A stretch of 64,000 nt of DNA, taken from the NCBI RefSeq assembly GCF_001858025.1, contig NZ_LZQD01000001.1:124001-188000 (forward strand). Reading direction: 5' to 3'. Positions 45,924 through 53,734 of the stretch are shown here, in pieces. The DNA is from Trichormus sp. NMC-1 (GTDB lineage: Bacteria > Cyanobacteriota > Cyanobacteriia > Cyanobacteriales > Nostocaceae). The translations under genes and the position numbers were made by a program. The notes below the pieces were generated by a model. The model searched no databases. It was not told where the DNA came from and was given only the letters and a program-made list of their open reading frames with translations. Numbering within the stretch: position 1 is the stretch's first letter; the number at the start of each line of letters is the position of its first letter.

Positions 45924-46130
45924 TTACCACCAAGATTGAGATTTATAGTTGCTGTGGTTGTTGTATGAGTCATGGCGGGATTTGCGTTTGTGGTGATTAT
46001 GGCAAGAATGATGACCACCTCCAACAACAGATTGCAATTCCTGAGTAGCTAGTTCATCCAAAAAGCCGGCAGCATCATTAAATAATTCATAACCAGCAGG
46101 AAGCAGTTTAGAAATTTGGATATTAGCCAT
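45924..46130 (-). CDS. Double-glycine-leader peptide with His-rich core
   Basis: 68 aa. The leader MANIQISKLLPAGYELFNDA followed by AGFLDELATQELQSVVGGG has the bacteriocin/RiPP pattern of an acidic amphipathic helix ending in V-x-GG, the site cut by C39-peptidase ABC exporters. The core after the glycines is HHSCHNHHKRKSRHDSYNN and SQSWW, very rich in His, Asn, Ser, Lys. Strong AAGGAGG lies 7 nt before the ATG. No peptidase, transporter or modification gene is near. The peptide may bind metal ions and be exported by a machine elsewhere. Confidence 0.75.
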   Translation of the reverse strand: MANIQISKLLPAGYELFNDAAGFLDELATQELQSVVGGGHHSCHNHHKRKSRHDSYNNHSNYKSQSWW

Positions 46131-46581
46131 GAGAATTCCTCCTTATATTTCTATGTGAGTTTTTTGCAACTCATTAGTAAGATTCGACTTGATTTCAAGT
46201 AATCTTATTTATCATGATTCCAAATAAAATCTCGTAAATCAAGACTTTGATATCAATCACATAGACATAATTAATAGAGTTTTTTCTAGAAATTATTCCT
46301 AATATTCAACCTAGTACAGCGTTCTGGGAATTAACAATTAATAATTAAAAAGCATATTTCACAAGCTTTTGAGTTGAATCTCTCTGGTTAGTTATTTTTG
46401 CCATGCTGCACTAGCAATTTATTTGATCAGCAATAAGTACAAAAGTGCAAATAATTTACAGACGGAACTGCTAGAATTCCGTCTAATATCATGTTCGGCT
46501 AAGTAAGACAGTGTACCGGGGACGCAAGCTACGCGTAGCGCGTCCTAGAATAAGGGCTAAAGCCCTTACTACAAGCTCATA
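46131..46581. other. 451-bp gap with three hairpins
   Basis: No ORF. Hairpins: GACGGAA/TTCCGTC at 46462-46484, GGACGC/GCGTCC with a palindromic CTACGCGTAG loop at 46520-46545, and TAAGGGCT/AGCCCTTA at 46551-46568. The last two are typical cyanobacterial intergenic repeats. The gap also holds the promoter of the GG-leader peptide. Confidence 0.55.
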
Positions 46582-47259
46582 CTAAGAGAGAATTAAATCT
46601 ACAGTGGCGCTCAAATTCTCAACGATTAAGTCTGGTTGGTAAAGTTCTAATTGGTTGCGATCGCGGATTCCACTTTCTACGCCCATTACTTTAATACCAT
46701 GTCTTTTCGCAGCGGTGATGTCGGCTTCTGTATCCCCCACCATCCAAGTATCAGCAGCAGGGGGAAGTTCCGCTAATGCTTTGGCCATCAATAGGGGTTT
46801 ATCTTCAATGTCACGGGTTTTTACATAGTCGTTACTGAGACAATAACGGCGATTGTCTGGAAAAAATCTACCTAAATTATATTTATTGAAAGCGTAGTCC
46901 AGTTCCCGCACGCGACGCATCGTCATCACTACCAAATCAATCCCAGCTTCTTGAACTTTGGTGAGGGCTGCTTCGGCTCCAGGAACAAGGGTATCATACT
47001 CAAAGTAAGGTTCTGTATGTACTGTTTGCTTGCGGAGAAGAGAAAATTGTTGTGCCTGTTCTGCATCTAAACCTGATTGTAAGGCAATTTGCTTTTCGGG
47101 GGTGTGCGATCGCTTGAGTTGCCAAAATTCCGGTTTAGAAAGTTCTGTCACTACTTGATCAGCATATCGGGTTTTGTCCAAGCACAATTGATAAACACGA
47201 TAGTACCGCTCAGAAACATCCATAATCGGTCCGTCGAAATCAGTAATTAGTCTCAGCAT
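46582..47259 (-). CDS. HAD-family hydrolase
   Basis: 225 aa. Motif I DFDGPIMD (nucleophile Asp, residues 7-14), helical cap, motif II MTMRRVREL, motif III with DKPLLMAKAL, and motif IV WMVGDTEADITAAK (acidic pair for Mg2+). A haloacid-dehalogenase-type phosphatase close to phosphoglycolate phosphatase-like proteins; substrate unknown. In motif I the usual DxDGT has P for T, seen in some phosphatases of this group. Confidence 0.85.
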   Translation of the reverse strand: MLRLITDFDGPIMDVSERYYRVYQLCLDKTRYADQVVTELSKPEFWQLKRSHTPEKQIALQSGLDAEQAQQFSLLRKQTVHTEPYFEYDTLVPGAEAALTKVQEAGIDLVVMTMRRVRELDYAFNKYNLGRFFPDNRRYCLSNDYVKTRDIEDKPLLMAKALAELPPAADTWMVGDTEADITAAKRHGIKVMGVESGIRDRNQLELYQPDLIVENLSATVDLILS

Positions 47260-47320
47260 TAGTAAATAATGGGAATTTTTATGAACATTATCTCAGTCAT
47301 TGGTTGATACAAATTTGATA

Positions 47321-48424
47321 TCAGGTATTTTTTGAAATCCTATGACTGACAAATCCGCGTTTAATTTGTTCGCTTTCAATGGCTTCAAATAAAGCGCGAA
47401 AGTTTCCTTCCCCAAAACCTTGGGCTTGGGAACGACGTTCAATGAACTCAAAGAAAAAAGTCGGCTCACAAAAAATCGGCTGGGTGAAAATTTGCAATAG
47501 TAAAGCCCCTAAAGGAGCATCTTTTTGACAATCTACCAAAATTTCCTGTTGTGCGATCGCTTGCAGTTCAGAAGGTGACAGAGGAACCTCTAAACGCTCT
47601 TGTAGCTGAGAGTAATAGGTTTGGGGGACAGAGAGAAAAGATAAACCAGCAGCCCGAAAACGAGCGATCGCACTCACAATATTAGGCGTGCGTAAAGCAA
47701 TATGTTGAATTCCCGCCCCCCTGTTCACATCTAGAAACTCCTGAATTTGCGAATTAGGTGAAGCCGGCTCATTAATCGGTAACTGTACGCCACCATTGGC
47801 AGAAATCATCACCTGACTGGACAAAGCCGAGCGATTGGTTTGAATTTTAAAACTTTGTTGGGGTTGAAAATCGAGAATATTTTCATACCAACTCACAGCA
47901 GCTTGTAAATCACCGACTTTCACATTGAGAACCACATGATCTATACCCGAAAAAGTCTTGTGTAATTGAGAATTGGGGATTGGTGAAAGATTTTTCTCCC
48001 CATCCTTTGCTTTTACTTCCTGTCTTTCCATCAAAGTATGAGTCAACCCACCCCAAGCCGCAATTTTGGCGAATTTGATGGATATCTCATCTTGAACAGG
48101 TTGCAAGACTTTAGCACCGTTTGCAGAAGCTCTTGCTGTCACCGTTTCTACATCTGTCACCAGAAAAGCCACATCTGCCACACCTGGGGGGTGATGACGC
48201 AAAAACTCAGCTACCGGACTGGTGGGTAACAATGGTGAAGATAGTAAAAAATAGACATTGCCATTTTTGACAACTTCCGTGCAAGTATGAAACGATTTCC
48301 CCCGATCAACAAGAGTAGGGAAAATTGAACTCACTACCGATTGAAACCCCAGATACTTGACAAACCAATCTCGCCACCATTGGGCATCTTCTACATAAAA
48401 GTGAACGTGATCAATTTGGAGCAT
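47321..48424 (-). CDS. hppD: 4-hydroxyphenylpyruvate dioxygenase
   Basis: 367 aa, two glyoxalase-fold domains. Converts 4-hydroxyphenylpyruvate to homogentisate with oxygen and Fe(II), the entry to tocopherol (vitamin E) synthesis in cyanobacteria. The iron ligands are seen in the C-terminal domain: His in FSGIDHVVLNV, His in GAGIQHIALRT, and Glu in TFFFEFIERRSQ. The helical tail GFGEGNFRALFEAIE is present. The N-terminal domain (QIDHVHFYVEDAQWWRDWF) is catalytically inactive in the family. Complete, no frameshift. Confidence 0.93.
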   Translation of the reverse strand: MLQIDHVHFYVEDAQWWRDWFVKYLGFQSVVSSIFPTLVDRGKSFHTCTEVVKNGNVYFLLSSPLLPTSPVAEFLRHHPPGVADVAFLVTDVETVTARASANGAKVLQPVQDEISIKFAKIAAWGGLTHTLMERQEVKAKDGEKNLSPIPNSQLHKTFSGIDHVVLNVKVGDLQAAVSWYENILDFQPQQSFKIQTNRSALSSQVMISANGGVQLPINEPASPNSQIQEFLDVNRGAGIQHIALRTPNIVSAIARFRAAGLSFLSVPQTYYSQLQERLEVPLSPSELQAIAQQEILVDCQKDAPLGALLLQIFTQPIFCEPTFFFEFIERRSQAQGFGEGNFRALFEAIESEQIKRGFVSHRISKNT

Positions 48425-48516
48425 AATCTCTGAAAATCCAGCGCAACAGCTTATATACAGTCAATTGTGCCTTTTATACTAGATTTTCATCTATTCCCTC
48501 AGCAATAATCATGAAC

Positions 48517-49221
48517 TTAGAAAAATAGGTGACTATCCGGTTGAATATTAATTTCCATTGGTACAGCTTGAGGTTCGGCAGATAACGCATAAAAAATGGC
48601 ATTAGCAGCAGTTTCGCAACTGAGCATTTTTTTTCGGTCTACCTTTAAACTCACATTGTCCCAGAAAGAAGAATCTATGCCCCCAAAGTAGAACAGGGTG
48701 AACTTGACTCCAAAACGCTTAAGTTCTTCCGCCATACACTTGCTAAAACCAACAACGCCAAACTTAGAAGCAGAATAAGCCGCAGCCATTGACATCGAAT
48801 GCTTTCCTAGAATTCCCACCACATTACAGATATGACCAGATTTACGTTTTTGCATCTCTTCAGCCGCAGCTTGAGTGGTGTAAAAACTGCCTTTTAAATT
48901 TAGATCCAGCATCCTATCTAAATCGCCTGGTTCTATACTGTTGTAAGGTTTAAGGACACCTGCACCAGCCGCATTTACCAAAACATCGATTTGACCAAAC
49001 TGGTCCATAGTTGCTTGTATTAATGCCTTTACCTGTTGGGGTTGAGTAATGTCTGTGGGAACTGTCAACACTTCCCCTGATAACTCATCCGCCAATGTTG
49101 CGAAATTTACTGCGTCTCTAGCTGCTAGTACCAACTTAGCTCCTGTGGGCGCAAGTTTCCGAGTTAAGGCTGAACCAATACCGCCCGTAGCACCGACAAT
49201 GACAACGACTTTATCCTGCAT
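48517..49221 (-). CDS. SDR-family oxidoreductase without the usual catalytic Ser
   Basis: 234 aa from ATG 49221 (a GTG one codon earlier is possible). Classical short-chain dehydrogenase: cofactor motif VVIVGATGGIGSAL, NAAGAG, and YSASK. The catalytic Ser of the usual NISS motif is replaced: the sequence here is NVVGILG, so the Ser position is Gly. It may be a non-canonical reductase or a degenerate paralogue. Lies 92 bp upstream of hppD on the same strand. Confidence 0.82.
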   Translation of the reverse strand: MQDKVVVIVGATGGIGSALTRKLAPTGAKLVLAARDAVNFATLADELSGEVLTVPTDITQPQQVKALIQATMDQFGQIDVLVNAAGAGVLKPYNSIEPGDLDRMLDLNLKGSFYTTQAAAEEMQKRKSGHICNVVGILGKHSMSMAAAYSASKFGVVGFSKCMAEELKRFGVKFTLFYFGGIDSSFWDNVSLKVDRKKMLSCETAANAIFYALSAEPQAVPMEINIQPDSHLFF

Positions 49222-49399
49222 CACAATATTTACATTTCTTTACAAACCATTTTTAGTATAGCAACCGCCAAGGTACTTAGGATATTAACTGTAGTGCTAA
49301 CGCACGGCGTAAGCCATTAATCAAACCTAGACACAACAAGACTTTCGATTCTGTCACCTGCTGTATATAAGCTAATAATCAAATCATTCAAGTTGCATC

Positions 49400-49475
49400 C
49401 CCGTGTCCCCGCGTCCCCGCGTCTCTCCTTCTCCGCGTCCCCGTGTCTCCATTTCTCCGCGTCTCCGCGTCTGGG
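49400..49475. repeat. STRR patch (CCGCGTC/CCGTGTC heptamers)
   Basis: CCCCGTGTCCCCGCGTC and related 7-bp units alternate over about 75 bp, immediately after the NYN gene's stop. The same heptamer family is at 37130-37160, 57965-58040 and 60560-60600. Confidence 0.8.
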
Positions 49476-49477
49476 AT

Positions 49478-51118
49478 TTAACGTATAGCTACTTCCCATT
49501 TTCTGTCTGTTTGCTTTAGCTGCAAAGAACTGCAAGACTGTAAAAACTTCATATAAGTAGTATTGATTTTTAATTCTTTGATTTGCTCAGTGATGGTTTT
49601 ACCATGTTCCTGATTAAATTTAGTGCCTAAAATGCTAATATCAATGTATTTCTGAGGATGGTTTTTTGTTAACTCTTCCAGTATTTTTTTAATTGCTGAC
49701 TCCAAATCTGCTGAAGTATTTATACTAGATAAAAATCCCTGACTATTACTCCTCTTAGATGTACTTATTTCCCATTTTGCTCCTTTTTGCCTGAGTTGGA
49801 AACCACTGCAAAACTGCAAAAATTGTATATAACTACCACTAATCTGTAATTCTTTTAGTTGCTTAGTAATGGCTTTACCATATTCCTGATTAAATTTACT
49901 ACCTAAAATGCTCACATCAACGTATTCATTAACAGATTGCTTAATTAATGTTTCTAGAATTCCATGAAGCGCTTTTTCTAAATCAGCTTGGGAATCAATA
50001 CTCGTGATTATATCGTTGTGATTATTTAATGTATTGTCGGCTTCATCATCCCCAACCTCAATTAGATTTTTATCAAAAACTGTCACATAAAAATCAGATG
50101 AATCATCAACTTTATGAATTACAAAATCAGCAGGATAACGAGTAAAAATATCTTTGGGTTTTTTCCCAGGTAAATGAGTAGCAATCACTTGACTCATATT
50201 AATTTTGTGTTTGGTATTCAGTAACTGAAATACCTTAGAAACCTTCACCCATTGATTTCCAGTCGATTCTTTTTCATCGTTAATTAAGACTTTGAGGATC
50301 TGAAGTAACGAAGGTATTTCTGGTAAAGGTTTAACGCAATGGGTTTTAGTTTCTCCTGTAAAGCTATTGAATAAATTGATATTTTCTCCATGCTGACTAA
50401 CTTGATATACTATTAATCCATGTTGCTGTAAATTGTTGCATAAATTAGTCATCACCTTATCTGATGAGCAAACCAAAACTTCTTTCGCATTGGGATAGCG
50501 TTCATGAATTGAGGAGCCAAAAGCAATCATTTTCCCATCTGCATTGTCTCTACCAGCAGGAACATGAATCAAATCATAACCGCGTTCATGTAATTCTACA
50601 TCTAGCTTGCCGCGATTACTCCAATTAGCAAAGGCAATTTTTACTTGAATTGGACAATTACAAATTGTTGTGAAAAACTTTTCTGTATTGCTATTAATTT
50701 GTAAATTTTCGGCATCTAAAAGTAAAACGGCTATTCCTACTTGCTGTAAAGATGGGACAAATGTAGGATGTAATGACCCGTTGAATGCAGATGTTACAGG
50801 ATTGAGTTGCCGAATCTTGGTGATTAGTTCTAATAAGATTGGTGAATGAAAAGCTTCAGTAACAACAATGGCTTTTAGGTATAATTGCAGCTTGTGCAAC
50901 AACTCTTCCCAACCTTGAGTTTGGCTGAGTAATGCGGTAAACTTTGCGCTCAAAGCCGATTGATTAGAATTACTTTGCCATTGAACTTTTCTATACTTTT
51001 CCAATAATAATTCTGGCTGCTGTTGTTGAATAGCAATGATTGCTTGGCAGACATGAGCGGCAATTTGGGTTAACAAGGCAGAATTATAGGTAGTCAGCGA
51101 TCGCTCATTATTTGGCAT
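49478..51118 (-). CDS. NYN-domain RNase-like protein with LOTUS/OST-HTH repeats
   Basis: 546 aa. An N-terminal helical region (1-115) precedes a NYN/PIN-like nuclease fold (about 120-270): AVLLLDAENLQ, KIAFANWSNRGKLD, HVPAGRDNADGKMIAFG and VLVCSSDKVMTNL, with the acidic residues (D in LLLDAEN, D in RDNADG, D in SSDKVM) expected for metal-dependent RNA cleavage. A winged-helix/LOTUS-like region follows, then two clear tandem copies of about 75 residues (VDVSILGSKFNQEYGKAITKQ and IDISILGTKFNQEHGKTI). The RNA-binding repeats suggest an RNA-targeting nuclease. Residues 61-92 are encoded by a 98-bp stretch that is copied perfectly at 53872-53969. Confidence 0.85.
   Translation of the reverse strand: MPNNERSLTTYNSALLTQIAAHVCQAIIAIQQQQPELLLEKYRKVQWQSNSNQSALSAKFTALLSQTQGWEELLHKLQLYLKAIVVTEAFHSPILLELITKIRQLNPVTSAFNGSLHPTFVPSLQQVGIAVLLLDAENLQINSNTEKFFTTICNCPIQVKIAFANWSNRGKLDVELHERGYDLIHVPAGRDNADGKMIAFGSSIHERYPNAKEVLVCSSDKVMTNLCNNLQQHGLIVYQVSQHGENINLFNSFTGETKTHCVKPLPEIPSLLQILKVLINDEKESTGNQWVKVSKVFQLLNTKHKINMSQVIATHLPGKKPKDIFTRYPADFVIHKVDDSSDFYVTVFDKNLIEVGDDEADNTLNNHNDIITSIDSQADLEKALHGILETLIKQSVNEYVDVSILGSKFNQEYGKAITKQLKELQISGSYIQFLQFCSGFQLRQKGAKWEISTSKRSNSQGFLSSINTSADLESAIKKILEELTKNHPQKYIDISILGTKFNQEHGKTITEQIKELKINTTYMKFLQSCSSLQLKQTDRKWEVAIR
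50842..50939. repeat. 98-bp source copy of a duplicated coding segment
   Basis: Identical, base for base, to 53872-53969 and in the same orientation. Here it encodes residues 61-92 of the NYN protein (TALLSQTQGWEELL...AFHS) and blends with the surrounding helical region, so it looks like the original copy. Confidence 0.9.
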
Positions 51119-51609
51119 GGCTCATACATTAGAGTAAGGCATCCTGGCGGAAATCACTATTAAAGCTGGTAATTTATATCGTGTCGGCTTGAATACTTAT
51201 ACTATCGATCAAACTGGTAATAGGTGATGGGCAACTGATCATGGAAATATAATTATTACCAATTACATATTACCAATTACCCATAAATATGTTATGAGTG
51301 ATTGACCAGACAAGATATTACTCATTTTAGATCGAGTGCAGAAACTAACTGAAGATCAGTAAAATTCCTTAACCAATACTTAACTGTGCATATTTTCGCC
51401 CCAGATAACTTTTACCACAATAAAGGTATCTAATTCACCAAATTCGGGAATATAGGATTGGATGAAAATTAAAGTAAACTTATTTGGTTGTATTAAATAC
51501 AGGAGACTGAGGCATAGCACAGAGGAAGCAGAGGACAAGACGGAAATATCCCCAATTACCAAGACCTAGAACTTAGAACTTTAATGTTCGCTAGTACCCA
51601 CCAGAAATA
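51119..51609. other. 491-bp gap, possible protein remnant
   Basis: No intact gene. Around 51135-51228 on the plus strand is a short in-frame stretch (EITIKAGNLYRVGLNTYTID) that ends in a stop and has no start context; it may be the relic of a lost gene. A CCAATTAC/TAATTGG-type repetition is present near 51260-51290. Confidence 0.35.
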
Positions 51610-52011
51610 ATGCCACTACTTACAAATATTCGCAGGCGTTCTATTCTTTCTCTGGCTATTATTCTCCCCATTGGACTTTTATACAGCCACTATCGCTATT
51701 CTATTTGGTGGTTGAACCAAGAGGTAGGAGGGATTTTCTATGAGATATTTTGGTGCTTGTTCGCCTTTGTGTTTATTCCCACTCGCCGAGCAGTTTGGCA
51801 AATCCCTATATGGGTATTTATAATTACTTGCTCGTTGGAGTTTATACAATTGTGGCATCCACCATTTTTAAATTGGGTACGTTCATTTTGGTGGGGAAAA
51901 ATGTTAATCGGTACTGCTTTCACTTGGGCAGATTTTCCCTATTATTTTATTGGTAGTGGGTTAGGATGGCTGTGGTTGCGGCTGATAGTTCGGGGAGCAA
52001 AGCTAAAATAA
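51610..52011 (+). CDS. DUF2809 membrane protein
   Basis: 133 aa with about four membrane helices. Signature ITCSLEFIQLWHPPFLNWVR, GKMLIGTAFTWADFPYYFIG and a final GSGLGWLWLRL match the DUF2809 family, which has no known function. ATG at 51610, no clear ribosome-binding site but the frame is long and unbroken. Monocistronic. Confidence 0.82.
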   Translation: MPLLTNIRRRSILSLAIILPIGLLYSHYRYSIWWLNQEVGGIFYEIFWCLFAFVFIPTRRAVWQIPIWVFIITCSLEFIQLWHPPFLNWVRSFWWGKMLIGTAFTWADFPYYFIGSGLGWLWLRLIVRGAKLK

Positions 52012-52399
52012 GTCGTTTTACCGATAACTTTGCTTCTTAGCGATAGTTTTAGTCCAATGGTAATGATAAATTATTTCAATAAGCTTTACTATTTTTTTTA
52101 TATTCTCCTTTATCTCTCTATAGGCTGCAATCCTGATTTTTAAGAGTTTTTACAGATAGTTCTCTTCAGCGATATTGACCTTGACTAATTCATCAGGTTA
52201 AGGGAAACTTACTAATAACAGACGTACCTGCTTATAAAAATAATAATTTTTGTAAAGATTCTGAAATATATATTGCGAAAGATGGAACATTAGTTAACAA
52301 ATGGCAAGTTTGTATCTGATTTGTTCCTGCGGCTAGATTTTCAGCAACTCTACTAAAGCAGTAAAGTTCAAGAGTACTATCGAGGTTGGCTTTCAGAGC
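52012..52399. other. 388-bp gap before the DUF2997 operon
   Basis: AT-rich and without an ORF or repeat that I can support. It must carry the promoter for the DUF2997/DUF1257/ferredoxin operon. Confidence 0.45.
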
Positions 52400-52615
52400 A
52401 TGGAGACATTAGAATTCATAATTTATCCAGACGGTCGGGTACAAGAGAAAGTCACGGGTATTATAGGGACTTCTTGTGCTGAAGTAACGGCAGCCATAGA
52501 GGCGCAGCTGGGACAAGTACTGAATCAGGAGCCAACCTCAGAATTTTTCGCCACCAATAATAATGTGCAGGAATCTGGTGTAGCGAATACGCAAACCGCG
52601 TTTAGCGAATGGTAA
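52400..52615 (+). CDS. DUF2997 protein
   Basis: 71 aa. Starts METLEFIIYPDGRVQEKVTG, with CAEVTAAIEAQLGQV following, the DUF2997 pattern. Always found with the DUF1257 (Ycf35-like) gene in cyanobacteria, so a shared function is likely. 39 bp upstream of DUF1257, the first gene of this three-gene operon. Confidence 0.85.
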   Translation: METLEFIIYPDGRVQEKVTGIIGTSCAEVTAAIEAQLGQVLNQEPTSEFFATNNNVQESGVANTQTAFSEW

Positions 52616-52654
52616 GTTTTCCAACTAGTTTATTGTCATTCATTCACAACCACC

Positions 52655-53038
52655 ATGTCACACTTTAGCCAAATCAAAACTCAAATCCGTAACCTTGAAT
52701 CCTTGAAAGACGCGCTCACTGACTTGGGTATAGACTGGAAGCCAGGCCCACAAGAAGTACGCGGTTATCGTGGCCAAACCCATCCTGCTGAAGTTTCCAT
52801 TGAGCAGGAAAATGGTTATGATATCGGTTTTAGATGGAATGGCAAAGAATACGAATTGGTAGCTGATTTGCAATATTGGCAGCAAAATTTGTCTGTAGAT
52901 GGATTTTTGCGCCAAGTAACCCAACGTTATGCTTACCAAGCAGTGGTGAAAGAAACTGCGCGGGTCGGTTTTCAAGTGACCGAACAACAAAAAAATGAAG
53001 ATGGTTCGATTCGTCTAGTTGTACAGCGCTGGAGTTAA
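52655..53038 (+). CDS. DUF1257 / Ycf35-like protein
   Basis: 127 aa. MSHFSQIKTQIRNLESLKDAL, YRGQTHPAEVSIEQ, YDIGFRWNGKEYELVADLQYW and LVVQRWS match the Ycf35/DUF1257 family, conserved in cyanobacteria and red-algal plastid genomes. Function unknown. The ferredoxin gene starts 2 bp after its stop, so the two are translationally linked and may share an electron-transfer or assembly role. Confidence 0.9.
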   Translation: MSHFSQIKTQIRNLESLKDALTDLGIDWKPGPQEVRGYRGQTHPAEVSIEQENGYDIGFRWNGKEYELVADLQYWQQNLSVDGFLRQVTQRYAYQAVVKETARVGFQVTEQQKNEDGSIRLVVQRWS

Positions 53039-53040
53039 TC

Positions 53041-53493
53041 ATGTCTGATTTGCCGCAGTCACCAGAAGCAGAAAATAATCGTTCCGGTTTAGAGCCAGAA
53101 TTAGGGGGTTTTTTACGAGACGAGCTTGAACGTTCTGGTTTAGAGCCGGAACTAGGGGGTGTGCTGCGGCAAAAGGGCGTTTATGTAGATGAAATTACCT
53201 GCATTGGTTGTAAGCATTGCGCCCATGTTGCCCGTAATACCTTTTATATTGAACCAGATTATGGGCGATCGCGCGTAGTTCGCCAAGATGGAGATGTAGA
53301 AGAGGTAGTTCAAGAGGCGATAGATACCTGTCCAGTTGATTGTATTCACTGGGTTGATTACACGGAACTGAAAAATCTAGAAGAAGACCGCAAGTTTCAA
53401 GTCATTCCTGTAGTTGGTTATCCAGTGGAACACGCTGTAGCTGCTACTGAAAAACGCCGGAAGAAGCAAAAGTTAAAAAAGAAACAATCTTAA
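53041..53493 (+). CDS. 4Fe-4S ferredoxin with duplicated N-terminal motif
   Basis: 150 aa. Core cysteines CIGCKHC (CxxCxxC) and the distal CPVDC give one [4Fe-4S] site with one spare Cys. VYVDEI and NTFYIEPDYGRSRVV surround it. The first 45 residues hold a tandem duplicate: RSGLEPELGGFLRDELE then RSGLEPELGGVLRQKG. The tail after residue 125 is very basic (KRRKKQKLKKKQ). A cytosolic electron carrier, probably for the DUF1257 partner. Its stop codon begins a duplicated terminator region. Confidence 0.88.
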   Translation: MSDLPQSPEAENNRSGLEPELGGFLRDELERSGLEPELGGVLRQKGVYVDEITCIGCKHCAHVARNTFYIEPDYGRSRVVRQDGDVEEVVQEAIDTCPVDCIHWVDYTELKNLEEDRKFQVIPVVGYPVEHAVAATEKRRKKQKLKKKQS

Positions 53494-53525
53494 AATTAAA
53501 ATATCAAGCAATTAACATTTTATCG

Positions 53526-53553
53526 GGCTGGTGTTGTTACCAGCCTTTTTTTT
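53526..53553 (+). terminator. Rho-independent terminator, copy 1
   Basis: GGCTGGT and ACCAGCC, a perfect 7-bp GC-rich stem with a 6-nt loop, followed by eight T. 32 bp after the ferredoxin stop. Confidence 0.9.
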
Positions 53554-53658
53554 CTCGTTCCCTCTGTATGGGAATGAATTCCAGGAAGACTCAGGCTTCC
53601 GTTTTAGTCGAGTCAGAGACTCTATCAAAGCATTCCCAGTCTGGAGACTGGGAACGAG
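53554..53658. repeat. MITE-like element inserted in the terminator region
   Basis: The ends CTCGTTCCC (53554) and GGGAACGAG (ending 53658) are perfect inverted repeats; the 105-bp interior has paired segments (e.g. TCCCAGTCTGGAGACTGGGA) and no ORF. Common cyanobacterial intergenic element type. It separates two near-identical copies of the ferredoxin 3' region. Confidence 0.75.
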
Positions 53659-53704
53659 ATAAACAATCTTAAAATTTAAATATCAAGCAATTAACATTTT
53701 ATGG

Positions 53705-53730
53705 GGCTGGTGATATTACCAGCCTTTTTT
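53705..53730 (+). terminator. Rho-independent terminator, copy 2
   Basis: The same GGCTGGT/ACCAGCC stem as copy 1, with a slightly different loop (GATATT for GTTGTT) and six T. The upstream about 44 bp (53661-53704), including the ferredoxin stop-codon context, is also repeated from 53482. Confidence 0.88.
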
Positions 53731-53734
53731 GCAT

